Shown one piece after another: positions 47,022-56,696 of a stretch of DNA of 64,000 bases. The stretch's first letter is position 1. Each line of letters starts with the position of its first letter. The notes under the pieces are model-generated. The model searched no databases and was not told the DNA's origin. It saw only the letters and a program-made list of their open reading frames with translations. The position numbers and the translations under genes were made by a program. The stretch spans positions 310,001 through 374,000 of the forward strand of contig OY730443.1 of NCBI GenBank assembly GCA_963422705.1, written 5' to 3'. Source of the stretch: G963422705 sp963422705. Lineage in GTDB: Bacteria; Poribacteria; WGA-4E; WGA-3G.

Positions 47022-47816
47022 CTACCAATCCCGCGTATAACCCGCAGTCCACCCGCCATCCACGGTGAGGATGGCACCATTAATATAGCTCGCATCTGGC
47101 GAGACGAGGAACAGGACGGCCGCCGCGATTTCTGACGTTTTTCCGGGCCTACCGAGCGGAATATGTGACAGAAGACTTTCAGCATTTTCTGTATACGCAC
47201 CATCTCGTGCATAGAAAAGGGCCTCTGTGCCGCGTGTTAATGTAGAGCCCGGCGCCACGGCATTGATAAGAATACCCCGGGGACCGAATTCTAGTGCCAT
47301 AGAGCGCGTCAGATTCGCCACACCTGCTTTGGCAGCAACGTACGCACTCTGCAAACGAAGTGGCACTAATCCGGCAATGGAACTGATGTTGACGATGCGT
47401 CCGTGAGGATTTTGTAGTAGATACGGAATCACCGCCCTGCTCGTTGTAAAAACACCAGTTAAGTCTGTATCTAAGATACGGTGCCAGTCCTCAAAGGCGT
47501 ATTCGTGGAGCGGTACGCGATTGCTGCGCGTATTGATTCCGGCATTGTTTACCAAAATCTGGAACGTTCCAAAATGCGCCGCCACTTGTTCCGCTGCAGC
47601 TTCCATTTGCGCTGCGTGAGAGACGTCAGCTTCCACAAAGAGACACATCCCACCTCTCTGTTGGATTTCCTCTGCCGTTTTCTTACCAGACTCCCTGTCT
47701 ATATCGACAATAGCGACACCCGCGCCGTTTTCAATCAGTGCCTCCACAATGGCGAGGCCGATTCCTTGCGCGCCACCGGTAACGAGTGCGACGTACCCCT
47801 CAAGCTCAACCTTCAT
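47022..47816 (-). CDS. Short-chain dehydrogenase/reductase
   Basis: 264 residues from ATG 47816 (GAGGG eight bases upstream). Classical SDR motifs are TGGAQGIG near the start, NNAGINT, the NISSIAG serine and SAYVAAKAG with catalytic Tyr and Lys. The end matches the usual SYINGAILTVDGGWTAGY. It reduces or oxidises an alcohol with NAD(P). The substrate is unknown. Start is preferred over GTG 47831 because of spacing. Confidence 0.92.
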   Translation of the reverse strand: MKVELEGYVALVTGGAQGIGLAIVEALIENGAGVAIVDIDRESGKKTAEEIQQRGGMCLFVEADVSHAAQMEAAAEQVAAHFGTFQILVNNAGINTRSNRVPLHEYAFEDWHRILDTDLTGVFTTSRAVIPYLLQNPHGRIVNISSIAGLVPLRLQSAYVAAKAGVANLTRSMALEFGPRGILINAVAPGSTLTRGTEALFYARDGAYTENAESLLSHIPLGRPGKTSEIAAAVLFLVSPDASYINGAILTVDGGWTAGYTRDW

Positions 47817-47831
47817 ATCGTTTTCCCTCAC

Positions 47832-48112
47832 CCATTCGTGAGATATTTGTGCAGGGCATCATAGCACAATTTCCGTCATCGTGTAAACAGTAAGTTTCAT
47901 TTACCCTATCCCCCGCTTCTTAGGAATTTTTATTGGCAAAATTATGTCATGTTGTGTTATACTTCTAGAATAGTGTTATCTTATTTATTCGGATTAAAAT
48001 CAGTGCCCTCTTGAGAACTGCGAAGGGCAAAGTAAGCCACGCCACGCCGGTTACAGGATTCTGCCTCACAACGTTGAATAGATTTGTCACGTTACTAAAA
48101 ACTAAGCATGCG
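47832..48112. other. Divergent intergenic stretch with a promoter
   Basis: About 280 bases between the SDR and CoxE-like genes. On the plus strand TTGGCA (47933-47938) and TATACT (47958-47963) are 19 bases apart, preceded by TGTG. A TTG-started extension of the CoxE-like frame from 48011 is unlikely to be translated. No other feature. Confidence 0.4.
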
Positions 48113-49279
48113 ATGAAACAAGAAACTCTCCTCCAACAAATGACAGACTTCTGTCGGTTGCTTCGCGAGATGGGTGTGAACGTCACTACCGCCAATCAGC
48201 TCAGTTGGTGCAAAAGCGTTGAATTGATTGATATAGATAAGCGGGAAATATTCTATCACACGGCACGCACGAATCTCATCGCGGCGGAGGCTGATATGGA
48301 GATTTTCGAGCGTGCTTTCACCCTGTTTTGGCGGTATCCGCGTACGGAACTCCACGCCGCCGAAGACGATGGCACGAAACCTTTATCACTACAGGATCTG
48401 GCCGCTGAAGTGAATGATGGAGACGATACGGTTGAACAGTGGGTAGACTACGATGAAGAACGGCACGATGAAGGGCGAGACGATGATGCAATCGCATATA
48501 GCGACGAGGAGCTCCTGACGCAGAAAGATTTTAGTAACTTCACAAACGAAGATATGGAGCAAGCGCGGGAGATTATTGCCAAGTTGGCGGAACGGTTAGC
48601 CACGAAACTTAGTCGACGCAAGGTAACAGGTAAAAACGGTAGAACGATTGATTTTCGGCAAAGTTGGCGTAAAAATCTCGTCTATGGCGGCGAGCCGCTC
48701 GAATTACTTCGGAAGCAGCAAAAAATTAAGAAAAACAAAATTCTCCTGCTCTGTGATGTGAGTGGTTCGATGGATTGCTATGCCAAATTCCTTATACAGT
48801 TTATTTACGGATTCCAGCAGAACTTTAACATGAGTGGGCGAGACGTAGAGGTTGCCGTCTTCAGTACGAACATGACTCATGTGACGGGCGTCCTGCGCCG
48901 AAAAGGATTATCGGACGGCTTAAATGAGTTGGCAGCGGTTGTTCCGGACTGGTCCGGTGGGACGAAGATTGGCGAGAGTCTTTTAGCATTTTATCGACAG
49001 TTTGCCCCATCGTTCTCAGCGTATCGTTCGGTTATGATACTCATTAGCGACGGCTGGGAACGCGGTGACGTGGAGCTGCTGAGACGTTCTATGCAGATGT
49101 TGCATCACCATGCCTATCGCCTGATTTGGCTGAATCCGTTGCTCGGAAGTGAAGGGTATCAGCCGATTTGTCGAGGCATCCGCACGGCATTACCGTATGT
49201 CGATTATTTCTTACCAGCACATAATCTGCAGAGTTTAGCGAAGTTAACAAAAGTATTGATTCCTCTCTGTTCACGATGA
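48113..49279 (+). CDS. CoxE-like VWA domain protein
   Basis: 388 residues from ATG 48113. The N-terminal third is helical and acidic (a run of Asp/Glu near 105-130); the C-terminal half is a VWA domain of the CoxE type with a MIDAS site D215-x-S217-x-S219 (CDVSGSMDC), WSGGTKIGESL and ISDGWERGD. CoxE-like proteins usually pair with a MoxR AAA+ ATPase in protein or metal-cofactor maturation, but no MoxR gene lies in this window. It is cytoplasmic by appearance. The zinc dehydrogenase gene follows 37 bases later. Confidence 0.88.
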   Translation: MKQETLLQQMTDFCRLLREMGVNVTTANQLSWCKSVELIDIDKREIFYHTARTNLIAAEADMEIFERAFTLFWRYPRTELHAAEDDGTKPLSLQDLAAEVNDGDDTVEQWVDYDEERHDEGRDDDAIAYSDEELLTQKDFSNFTNEDMEQAREIIAKLAERLATKLSRRKVTGKNGRTIDFRQSWRKNLVYGGEPLELLRKQQKIKKNKILLLCDVSGSMDCYAKFLIQFIYGFQQNFNMSGRDVEVAVFSTNMTHVTGVLRRKGLSDGLNELAAVVPDWSGGTKIGESLLAFYRQFAPSFSAYRSVMILISDGWERGDVELLRRSMQMLHHHAYRLIWLNPLLGSEGYQPICRGIRTALPYVDYFLPAHNLQSLAKLTKVLIPLCSR

Positions 49280-49316
49280 ACTGGGGCAATTTACGAAAAA
49301 TAAGGAGTAATAACTT

Positions 49317-50444
49317 GTGCAAGTCCAAGCGGCGGTGATGCTCAAACCGGGACAGATAGCGCTTCGCGAATTTGAGAAGCCCAATCCAGCATCCGATGCA
49401 TTTCTCCTGCAAGTAGAAGGTGTCGGGATTTGCGGCAGTGATAAGCACATGTTTCTCGGGCACACTGCCTTAAAATTCCCTGTGATTCCGGGACATGAAG
49501 TTGTCGGTACAGTGACGGAACTCGGTAGTCGGGCGAATACCGTGATGAACGTCATCGGCGGCCCAATTAAAGCGGGCGACCGGGTTACTGTTGTTCCGGG
49601 TTCAAAGAACTGTGGGAGTTGTTATTATTGCTTGCGGGTGCCGGGAAGGCCAACACTCTGTACCGGAAGAACGATTTATGGGTTCAGTAATAGCGAAATC
49701 CCACCGTATTTAACGGGTGAATTCTCGCAGTATACCTACATCCATGGCAATTCGTGGGTTTACAAAGTGCCAGAAAGTCTTCCGGATGAGATTCCGGTTT
49801 TGACGGAACCGGTGGCGGTAGCCACTCGCGCCGTTGAACGCGCTTTTGCGCCCGGGTTACCGCACATCGGAGACGGGTTTGGGATTGGCAGCCGTGTCGC
49901 AGTGCTTGGATGCGGCCCAATTGGGTTACTCGTGATTGCCGTCCTCCGCGATAGTGGTGCGGGAACCATCATTGCTACAGACGTTGTCGATAGCCGCTTG
50001 GAAATGGCACAGCGGATGGGTGCAGATGTGGTAATCAACGTTGCGCAAACCACGGAGGAGGAACGCATTGAACAAATTCAGGCGCTCACTGATGGTGTCG
50101 GCGTTGACATTGCGATTGAATGTGCGGGAATACCCGCGGTTTTCTCGGAGGCGGTTGATGTTCTGAGGCGAGGGGGGAAACTCGTTGAGGTGGGGCACTA
50201 TACAGATTCCGGGGAAACACTGGTGAGCCCCCATCAAATTTGCAATAAAGACGTGGATATCTGTGGGGTGTGGGCGTATCCACAAATCCAATTTCAGACA
50301 GCATTGGATTTCCTTCAGCGGACACGGGCACCGCTAAAGGAAATTATAACACACTATCTGCCGTTGCATGAATTGGAAAAAGGGATTGATATGCTTGGGC
50401 AAGAAGGTGTTTACAAGGTTGTGATTGAACCACACAAATCTTAA
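49317..50444 (+). CDS. Zinc-dependent alcohol/polyol dehydrogenase, MDR family
   Basis: 375 residues from GTG 49317 with AAGGAG nine bases upstream. Catalytic zinc ligands are C39 (GICGSDKH) and H60-E61 (PGHEVVG); the structural zinc cysteines lie in NCGSCYYCLRVPGRPTLC. The Rossmann fold shows VAVLGCGPIG and ATDVVDSRLEMA, and an NAD-preferring acidic residue follows. Family members oxidise alcohols, sorbitol, threonine or similar. It probably shares a transcript with the CoxE-like gene, and the toroid gene begins ten bases after its stop. Confidence 0.9.
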   Translation: MQVQAAVMLKPGQIALREFEKPNPASDAFLLQVEGVGICGSDKHMFLGHTALKFPVIPGHEVVGTVTELGSRANTVMNVIGGPIKAGDRVTVVPGSKNCGSCYYCLRVPGRPTLCTGRTIYGFSNSEIPPYLTGEFSQYTYIHGNSWVYKVPESLPDEIPVLTEPVAVATRAVERAFAPGLPHIGDGFGIGSRVAVLGCGPIGLLVIAVLRDSGAGTIIATDVVDSRLEMAQRMGADVVINVAQTTEEERIEQIQALTDGVGVDIAIECAGIPAVFSEAVDVLRRGGKLVEVGHYTDSGETLVSPHQICNKDVDICGVWAYPQIQFQTALDFLQRTRAPLKEIITHYLPLHELEKGIDMLGQEGVYKVVIEPHKS

Positions 50445-50454
50445 GGAGAAAGAG

Positions 50455-51456
50455 ATGAAAAATCACAAATCTGTATTCACATCCGAAGGCGTTATCAGAC
50501 ACAAGTTTTTATTGATAATCTGTTGCCAGGTGGCGCTAATGCTGTGCTGGGGCCCAAAAATCTTGGCGGCGGAGACATTAGGTGTGCCGGAGCTCTACAA
50601 AACGATAGAAGGGGCGAAGACTTACATCGTCGAGCATCAAAACCGCAATGGGGGGTGGGCACTGCTACCAGAAAGTCAGAGCGAAGTGGATGCGACAGCC
50701 TTGGCAATTTGGGCATTAGTTGATTCGGGGTGGGGCACCGGTTCAACGGTTATCCGAATGGGCGTGGCATACCTGAGACACGCGCAACGCGAAAATGGAA
50801 GCTGGAACAATAACACGGGGCACACCGCTTTTGCATTGATTGCCTTATCTAAAGCCCAAACGGACCCGGCTTCGCGATTTAAAGGGCTACAATGGATTAG
50901 CAAAGCCCAACACCCTAGTGGAGGGTGGCCACCACAAGAGAGAGGCACGACAAATATTCTTTATACCGCCATAGTGATGGCTGCCTTAAAAACGCTTCGT
51001 TTCGATGTGAACTTTGAACCGGCTTCTAAAGGTGCCGATTGGTTGGCTGAACGGATAAGTGGTGATGGCGGTTGGGTACTCCAACGTGGAAGACCTGACG
51101 ACGTTTTTTTAACAGCGTGGGTGCTGCAAGGCTTATCCACAGTCTACAACATCGATGCACAAATCGCCTGGGTAAAGCAGATGCAGAACAAGGATGGTGG
51201 GTTCGGACGACATAAGGGTACCGCCAGCGATGCTGAAGTGACTGCGGCGGCAATTATGGCACTCGCCGCCGGGAATGACCTTTTCAATACACGGCGTGTC
51301 GCAATCAACTATTTGACACGCGTCCGGCAACCAAATGGCAGTTTTGTGAGCAATACTCCGTGGGAACTTACGGAACCCGCCTCAAACTTGCAGTCTACCT
51401 GTTTCGTCCTCATCGCGATTCACGCTAAAACTGACGATGAGATATCAATGGAATAA
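50455..51456 (+). CDS. Secreted prenyltransferase/squalene-cyclase-like alpha-toroid protein
   Basis: 333 residues from ATG 50455 with AAGGAG six bases upstream. A signal peptide (about 18-43) ends near ILAAE. Then come at least six QW-like repeats: QNRNGGW, QRENGSW, QHPSGGW, GDGGW, QNKDGGF and QPNGSF, each followed by helices, the alpha/alpha-toroid plan of terpene cyclases and protein prenyltransferases. The DxDD or zinc catalytic motifs of those enzymes are not visible, so it may be a non-enzymatic secreted toroid. It is convergent with the VWA gene. Confidence 0.8.
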   Translation: MKNHKSVFTSEGVIRHKFLLIICCQVALMLCWGPKILAAETLGVPELYKTIEGAKTYIVEHQNRNGGWALLPESQSEVDATALAIWALVDSGWGTGSTVIRMGVAYLRHAQRENGSWNNNTGHTAFALIALSKAQTDPASRFKGLQWISKAQHPSGGWPPQERGTTNILYTAIVMAALKTLRFDVNFEPASKGADWLAERISGDGGWVLQRGRPDDVFLTAWVLQGLSTVYNIDAQIAWVKQMQNKDGGFGRHKGTASDAEVTAAAIMALAAGNDLFNTRRVAINYLTRVRQPNGSFVSNTPWELTEPASNLQSTCFVLIAIHAKTDDEISME

Positions 51457-51464
51457 CTTTGTGT

Positions 51465-52895
51465 CTATCGTCCTTCATCCGCGATACTTGAACCCGGCAT
51501 AATATAGTGGACACCGTTGGTTATCAGTGCCACTTGACGTTGAAATGTGTCTGCAATCGAGTCGCTGCGCATAGAAGTAACACCACCGATGACGTACACG
51601 CGGGCCCGTGCATTGCGGCAAGCAGCAATCGCCTTACCCGCGGTATACCCCTTTTCCCGACGTTTACTCGTCGATTCATCGGTAACGATGATGAGAACCA
51701 ATTCCCGTTCCTCCGGGGTTCGCAGTTTCGGGACACCTTCTATGATAGCATCAAGTAGATGCTCATCACCGGTTTTTGGGAGACGAAAGAGGGCTTTCAC
51801 TTGTTCTGTCTTCAACGCAGGTCTGGTAACCACTACCGTACTTTCGCCACCACCGACAGCTGCCCAAAACCGGATTAAGCCGAATCTGTAATCAAGTCCT
51901 GCGGTGTTAAAGACAGATACCATCTTATCAAGTCCTTGGCATGCTGCATCCACCTTTGGTTCCATGCTCAAACTGTAGTCGAATACAAATACAATATCCA
52001 CTTTTTCTGAACGATGTGGTTGCATCTCAAACAGTTCAGTTTTCGTTAACGCGGTGTCTTTCTTAACAAGATGTTCCGCGATGCGCTGGAACAGCCCATC
52101 GACGCGCAGCAGTGCTTTGTCTGCAACGGTTTCACCGCGTCGAATGCGTTTGTCTTTCATCGGACGTTGATTGTTGTCTATCGGGTACCATTTCCCGTTC
52201 GTCTCGTCGGCGAGTTCAGCTTGGATTTTCTCATTGATACCGATGAAGTTGAGATGGACGTTATTTTGACGGCATCGGGTGCGAATTTCCTCAGCCACCT
52301 TGTTCTTTGCTTCTTTATCGGGCCACGATGTACGAATCGGCGCGTTGCTGATCACAACGAAGTGGGTTGCGGCATCCAAACGGAAATCTAGCTCGTTTAA
52401 CCCTCTCATGAGTGCGTCGAGTCCGTAACCAGATGTGACAAGATTGCCTACTTCTAAGCGTGTCTGCTGCAATTTTTTCTGAATAGCTAGGTAATCGACT
52501 GCCCAGGGATACCAGATAACGCGTGGGATTCCTTTTACTAATTGATAATAGATGAGGGTAAACCGGTAATCCAACGTTTTGTTCTCTATTGGGTTCAGCA
52601 TCGTCACAAGCTGTTTTTCTATTTGGGCGAGGTGTCTTACCATTCGCTTGCCGCCATCCACAACGAAAACAATGTCTATATTAGGTTTTTCACCTTGTTT
52701 CGCTGCCCGTGTCGCGATATCTTTGAGGCTTTCGCCAATGTTCGCTTTCACCGTTTCCTTTTGGGCTCTAACGGGGTTTGTCCAAATTCGCTGCCTGTTG
52801 CGACGCGGGGGTTTGAGCTGAGCATCGGCGATGGCTGATAATCCGACAATGCTTATCAATCCCACGATGAGGAAGTGGGGTATCCATCCTTTCAT
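51465..52895 (-). CDS. Secreted protein with two VWA domains
   Basis: 476 residues with a signal peptide (MKGWIPHFLIVGLISIVG, cut near AIADA). The first VWA domain (about 70-250) has a degenerate MIDAS, VVDGGKRM; the second (about 295-470) has an intact DYSLSM MIDAS and TDEST. A Lys/Arg-rich segment links them. Tandem VWA proteins in the periplasm usually bind partners via Mg2+. It is the last gene of a six-gene minus-strand group with redox and metal-binding proteins; only 15 bases separate it from the gene before. Confidence 0.8.
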   Translation of the reverse strand: MKGWIPHFLIVGLISIVGLSAIADAQLKPPRRNRQRIWTNPVRAQKETVKANIGESLKDIATRAAKQGEKPNIDIVFVVDGGKRMVRHLAQIEKQLVTMLNPIENKTLDYRFTLIYYQLVKGIPRVIWYPWAVDYLAIQKKLQQTRLEVGNLVTSGYGLDALMRGLNELDFRLDAATHFVVISNAPIRTSWPDKEAKNKVAEEIRTRCRQNNVHLNFIGINEKIQAELADETNGKWYPIDNNQRPMKDKRIRRGETVADKALLRVDGLFQRIAEHLVKKDTALTKTELFEMQPHRSEKVDIVFVFDYSLSMEPKVDAACQGLDKMVSVFNTAGLDYRFGLIRFWAAVGGGESTVVVTRPALKTEQVKALFRLPKTGDEHLLDAIIEGVPKLRTPEERELVLIIVTDESTSKRREKGYTAGKAIAACRNARARVYVIGGVTSMRSDSIADTFQRQVALITNGVHYIMPGSSIADEGR

Positions 52896-52910
52896 CTGTT
52901 AACCCTCCAT

Positions 52911-54431
52911 TCAAAATTCAACTAAAAGTTGCGGAATAATTGTTCCTTCGCGTATCGGCTTTTCAATGTTGTTTATCTGATAAACGAGCCTTGCCAATGC
53001 CCCCTCCGTAAAATGCCATGTCAGAGCGCCCCCCAAGGTTGTCCACACAGGGCTCTCTTTTTCTTTCTTGAAGGCAAATGTACTAGCCGTTGCCGTATCC
53101 GGATTCATGACATCATATTTTAACCGAATGTCCACTGTTTCTGTCAACGGAATTTCGGCATGTAGATAGTACCCCTGTACTGTGTAATCCCGTTTGGCGA
53201 TTTTGCTGAGGTTCGGCGTGTATTTCATCAAAAGGGTATTGGTGCCGCCCGTCCATTCGCCAGCGATGTTGAATTTCCATAGTCTGAAGCTAGTCGCTAT
53301 CCCAACGCGTCTTTTGTAAACCAACGTTGACGGATTCACATCACCCGTATTTGGATTAAAAGGGTAACTGTTGCCATCAAAATAAGACGTGCCAACCCAG
53401 AACCGTTTTCCAAAAAGCGGGAGATTTCCATTTAAGTGAATAAAAAGCGGTGGACTATTATTTTCAATGGGTTTCAGAACACCGCCCCCGCTGCCGTGAG
53501 CGCCGATGCGAAGCCCAGATTCTACCGTTCCCTCCGTTACGGTGCGAAGCGAATCCGGACCATCCGCAAGGGATATCGCGTACGAAATAGGCCCAACATA
53601 GCCGTTGAGCTGTATTCCGCGCTCGGAAATAAAACCGATATTCTTCCGTACAAGGTTGTAGAGCGGGTTTGCAGCAGCATCCGATTTCGTATCTATGCCG
53701 AATTGGTGCCGGAAACGCCCGATTTTAAGTGCGGCACCTTTGGGTACAGCCGGGAGCCCAGTTAAAATCGCGTAAACGAAACCGTGGTCATCCGCCACTT
53801 GCGTTCCGAGGGGAGATGTTGTCAGCAGTTGTTCCCCGAGTATAGTAACGTTATCTCCTACATTTGTTGTTAGGACGAATTCTGCAACGTGGATAAGCGT
53901 GGTACCAGTTCCCCAATTTTGGCTATCAGGTGCTATATCCTTCCCATGAACAACCCGGCGAATATCAAGTGCACCCCCGAAGGTGAGACTGTCCATCGCA
54001 TTTCCAAGCACCCCTGGGCTGCCAAGTTCTTCTCCTGTCTCCTCTTCCATCTCGAAACTGAAAATGCTATCGTCATCTTCTGATTCGGTGGCATTTTCAC
54101 GCGATTCTGTTTTTTGGGGAGTGCTTTCAGCATCCCCCGGATAAGAACGAGCGAGGATTTCAGTGATATTGCTAAAGCCGTCCTTATCGGAATCCTCCGT
54201 TTCAATCCGTGTGAAAGTTGTCGCATTCATCCCGTTGTGCAGGAACGTTTTGCCATAAGGGTTCTGTGTATCCCCACCCTTTTTTGAGAAATGGCAGACG
54301 TTGCATCCGCCTGCCCATTGATATTTCGCGCGAAACATTTTATAGAATGCTGGCAGCGCAAAAGCGGCAGAAAGTTCTGCGAGAATCATCCAGCAGAACG
54401 TAATACAAGAGAAAAGCAAGATTTTACGCAT
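52911..54431 (-). CDS. Outer-membrane beta-barrel with heme c and EF-hand motifs
   Basis: 506 residues. A signal peptide (to about residue 25) is followed by a heme c motif C43-x-x-C46-H47, then a canonical EF-hand loop D80-x-D82-x-D84-G with E91 at position 12, an acidic linker (about 100-135), and a long C-terminal domain of alternating strands (from about 140) ending in Phe, as outer-membrane barrels do. The arrangement suggests a single-chain porin with an attached monoheme periplasmic domain. Electron transfer through or at the outer membrane is an inference. Eleven bases separate it from the FMN-binding gene. Confidence 0.7.
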   Translation of the reverse strand: MRKILLFSCITFCWMILAELSAAFALPAFYKMFRAKYQWAGGCNVCHFSKKGGDTQNPYGKTFLHNGMNATTFTRIETEDSDKDGFSNITEILARSYPGDAESTPQKTESRENATESEDDDSIFSFEMEEETGEELGSPGVLGNAMDSLTFGGALDIRRVVHGKDIAPDSQNWGTGTTLIHVAEFVLTTNVGDNVTILGEQLLTTSPLGTQVADDHGFVYAILTGLPAVPKGAALKIGRFRHQFGIDTKSDAAANPLYNLVRKNIGFISERGIQLNGYVGPISYAISLADGPDSLRTVTEGTVESGLRIGAHGSGGGVLKPIENNSPPLFIHLNGNLPLFGKRFWVGTSYFDGNSYPFNPNTGDVNPSTLVYKRRVGIATSFRLWKFNIAGEWTGGTNTLLMKYTPNLSKIAKRDYTVQGYYLHAEIPLTETVDIRLKYDVMNPDTATASTFAFKKEKESPVWTTLGGALTWHFTEGALARLVYQINNIEKPIREGTIIPQLLVEF

Positions 54432-54442
54432 GATAAACTCCT

Positions 54443-55402
54443 TTAACGTGTTTCCAAGTCAATCTCTTCGTCACTAAATTTACGGTGCGCTTGATTGACA
54501 ATTTCAACAACTGCTTTCCACTGTTGGCGTGTTTCATCAGAGATGCCGCTTTTTTGAAGTTCGTCAGCGAATTTGGTAAGTATTTCGGTAAATTGGGTTT
54601 GCATGGCAGTATATTCTTCTATTTTCCCTGTGTTTTTTGGCGGTTCAAAATTGGCGATAAGTCCTGCGTAAACAATCAGTTTTTTTACGGCTTTGACAGC
54701 TTTTGCTTTATCCTGTCCAGTGTCAAAGTACTCAACGATATCAAGATAGCTATCTATCATCAACATCATAAGTTGGTGCAAGTCATTAACCTCAGGCGTT
54801 TCTTCTTTCGCCGTCGTTTTATCTGTTTGTGGTGCGGGCTTCTTTTTGAGAAAAAGTGCGTAGCTCATCACTAACGTCTTTTTGGGAAGTAGCGTGACAG
54901 CGAGGGAAGCGGCTTCATGTCCTGTAATTGGTTTAACATCTTCACCTACTTTAAAAGCGGAATTTATGCCCATGCCGATAAATTGATTAAGGAATGGTTC
55001 TGAAGCAATGGCATCTGATTCTTTGTGATTATAGACAGCCACCTTTACCACTTTTCCTTTTAGGTTAAGCCCAACCGCCCCATCAATTATACCGTGGGGC
55101 CCCTGGACATCCACAAATAAGACTAAGCCTATCGGTTTCTTTTTTTTATTAAGCGCGAGGTAGAAAACCGGCTTATGGTCTTCCTTCCGAAGTTTTGAGT
55201 CTAATTCTTTCTCAATTTTCGCTAGTTTCGCCGGAGTGATTACCGCGCTGCGCTGCACGAATTTTTCTGCCTTAGGGAAAATCGTCGCGAGTTTCTGCCC
55301 AGGCCATTCTGATTCGTGTGCTGGAACGCTAACGGGCCCCAATAACACAAAAATCGCGAGAAACAGACTGCACCAAAGGGTGTTGTATTTTGGTAAAAAC
55401 AT
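54443..55402 (-). CDS. Periplasmic FMN-binding-like protein
   Basis: 319 residues from ATG 55402 (AGGAG seven bases upstream). After a signal peptide (cut near VPAHE) the first ~165 residues follow the FMN_bind/RnfG-NosR pattern: GQKLATIFPKAEKFV, VDVQGPHGIIDGAVGLNLKGKV, a HKESD stretch, FLNQFIGMG and ITGHEAAS. In flavinylated members that last motif is SGAT with the FMN-linked Thr; here it reads GHEA, so covalent FMN is doubtful. A Lys/Pro/Thr linker and an alpha-helical domain (about 200-319) follow. It is probably a redox partner of the heme-barrel protein downstream. Confidence 0.7.
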   Translation of the reverse strand: MFLPKYNTLWCSLFLAIFVLLGPVSVPAHESEWPGQKLATIFPKAEKFVQRSAVITPAKLAKIEKELDSKLRKEDHKPVFYLALNKKKKPIGLVLFVDVQGPHGIIDGAVGLNLKGKVVKVAVYNHKESDAIASEPFLNQFIGMGINSAFKVGEDVKPITGHEAASLAVTLLPKKTLVMSYALFLKKKPAPQTDKTTAKEETPEVNDLHQLMMLMIDSYLDIVEYFDTGQDKAKAVKAVKKLIVYAGLIANFEPPKNTGKIEEYTAMQTQFTEILTKFADELQKSGISDETRQQWKAVVEIVNQAHRKFSDEEIDLETR

Positions 55403-55468
55403 TTTTAATCTCCTATGTTCCTCTGAGGCGGAAGCAGCCACTCCCGCCTTAGAATGGAACAGTTCGTA

Positions 55469-56485
55469 CTATTCAACTCGAACCATGAAACCGAGCCATA
55501 TAATCTGGTCGGTGTGCTTGAGTTGCCCGAAAATTTGGTAAATGCCAGCTTCAGGAAATGTTGTCATTAGATTGACTTCCGGTCCAAATTTATCAGGTGT
55601 CCCGGCTTGATGATGGTGTCCGCCGGGGCTTTGCTGATTTTGTGACACTGGTTGTTTTTTCTGCATCTTATGCCCTGTATGCTGTTCGGATGGAACGGTT
55701 CCATGGGTATGCAGAATACCTGTTAATTCGGAGTCCACGATAGCGAAATGCATTGGGGCATCCAAAAACGGCGTTAGCTCAGTGAGCGGTTTTCCGTCGC
55801 GTGAAAAATGGTAACGAATGGTAACGAGCTCGCCCGCTTTAATCTGTTCAGGTGCCTTCATTTTGACGTGGTATGTTGCATCACCACTCTGATTTAGTGA
55901 TACCGCTTTTGTGTACCGTTCTCCACCTTCATCGGTATAACTTGGAACACTTTTTTCTGAGCGCATATCTAGAGCCCGTGGGGCCATTTTGGGTTCACCT
56001 GTAACGTTTACGTACATGTGTTTGGAAACTTCTGCCGTCTTGTTCATGATATCAATAGCAAGAATGTATCGCCCTGCGGTAGGGAACGTGAAATGGACAG
56101 TGTACATTCCCTCCAATTCTGTCATGATGTCGCGGGTGTCGAAATCTTCGGGGTGGATGTGCCCGATGGTTTGTAAATTTTCACTAATCACCAAAACGTG
56201 GAGGACCCGGGCATGGTGCACTAACAGTTCTGTGACAGCTTCACCTTTGGCATCGGTAAGATGAAACGTCAGAATTGTAGATACACCTGCCTCAATTATC
56301 TGTGGTTCTGTATGTAGTGCTACGTTTAACGTATCAGGATTGTGTCCTGGGTGCATCTCATGTCCGGCATGCTGCTTTGCAATACTAACGTTAATGAGGA
56401 ATAGAAAGGTTAGAACTATTGCGAAAAAGGAGCGCCTGTAAGACAAATTATGATGTGCGCGAGGCGCGGAATTTCTGGCTTGCAT
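55469..56485 (-). CDS. Exported histidine-rich copper-binding-like protein (YtkA-type domains)
   Basis: 338 residues from ATG 56485 (GGAG nine bases upstream). The signal peptide is followed by a His/Met cluster (KQHAGHEMHPGH), then two YtkA-like beta-sandwich domains, each with a His-rich loop (HHARVLHVLVIS, IGHIHPEDF; second near MHFAIVDSELTGILHTHG), and a C-terminal His stretch (GGHHHQAG). The Met and His clusters suggest Cu+ or other metal binding in the periplasm. It sits between the UGA-containing barrel and FMN-binding genes. Confidence 0.75.
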   Translation of the reverse strand: MQARNSAPRAHHNLSYRRSFFAIVLTFLFLINVSIAKQHAGHEMHPGHNPDTLNVALHTEPQIIEAGVSTILTFHLTDAKGEAVTELLVHHARVLHVLVISENLQTIGHIHPEDFDTRDIMTELEGMYTVHFTFPTAGRYILAIDIMNKTAEVSKHMYVNVTGEPKMAPRALDMRSEKSVPSYTDEGGERYTKAVSLNQSGDATYHVKMKAPEQIKAGELVTIRYHFSRDGKPLTELTPFLDAPMHFAIVDSELTGILHTHGTVPSEQHTGHKMQKKQPVSQNQQSPGGHHHQAGTPDKFGPEVNLMTTFPEAGIYQIFGQLKHTDQIIWLGFMVRVE

Positions 56486-56696
56486 TCTTTTTTTCTCCGT
56501 AGGTAAATAATTTAATGCTAAGTTTATATGTAACGATGGACAGTCAGCACGTCGGACTATGGTGTCATAGCGTGTATCGCCCAATCGCTGTAACGAGTCT
56601 GACAGATGATGTGAATTCACCAACATGGCTACGCGACATTAGTTAAGATTCACTGTTTGTGAAGAATATAGAAACAAATAAAATGTGTTTTGCAGC

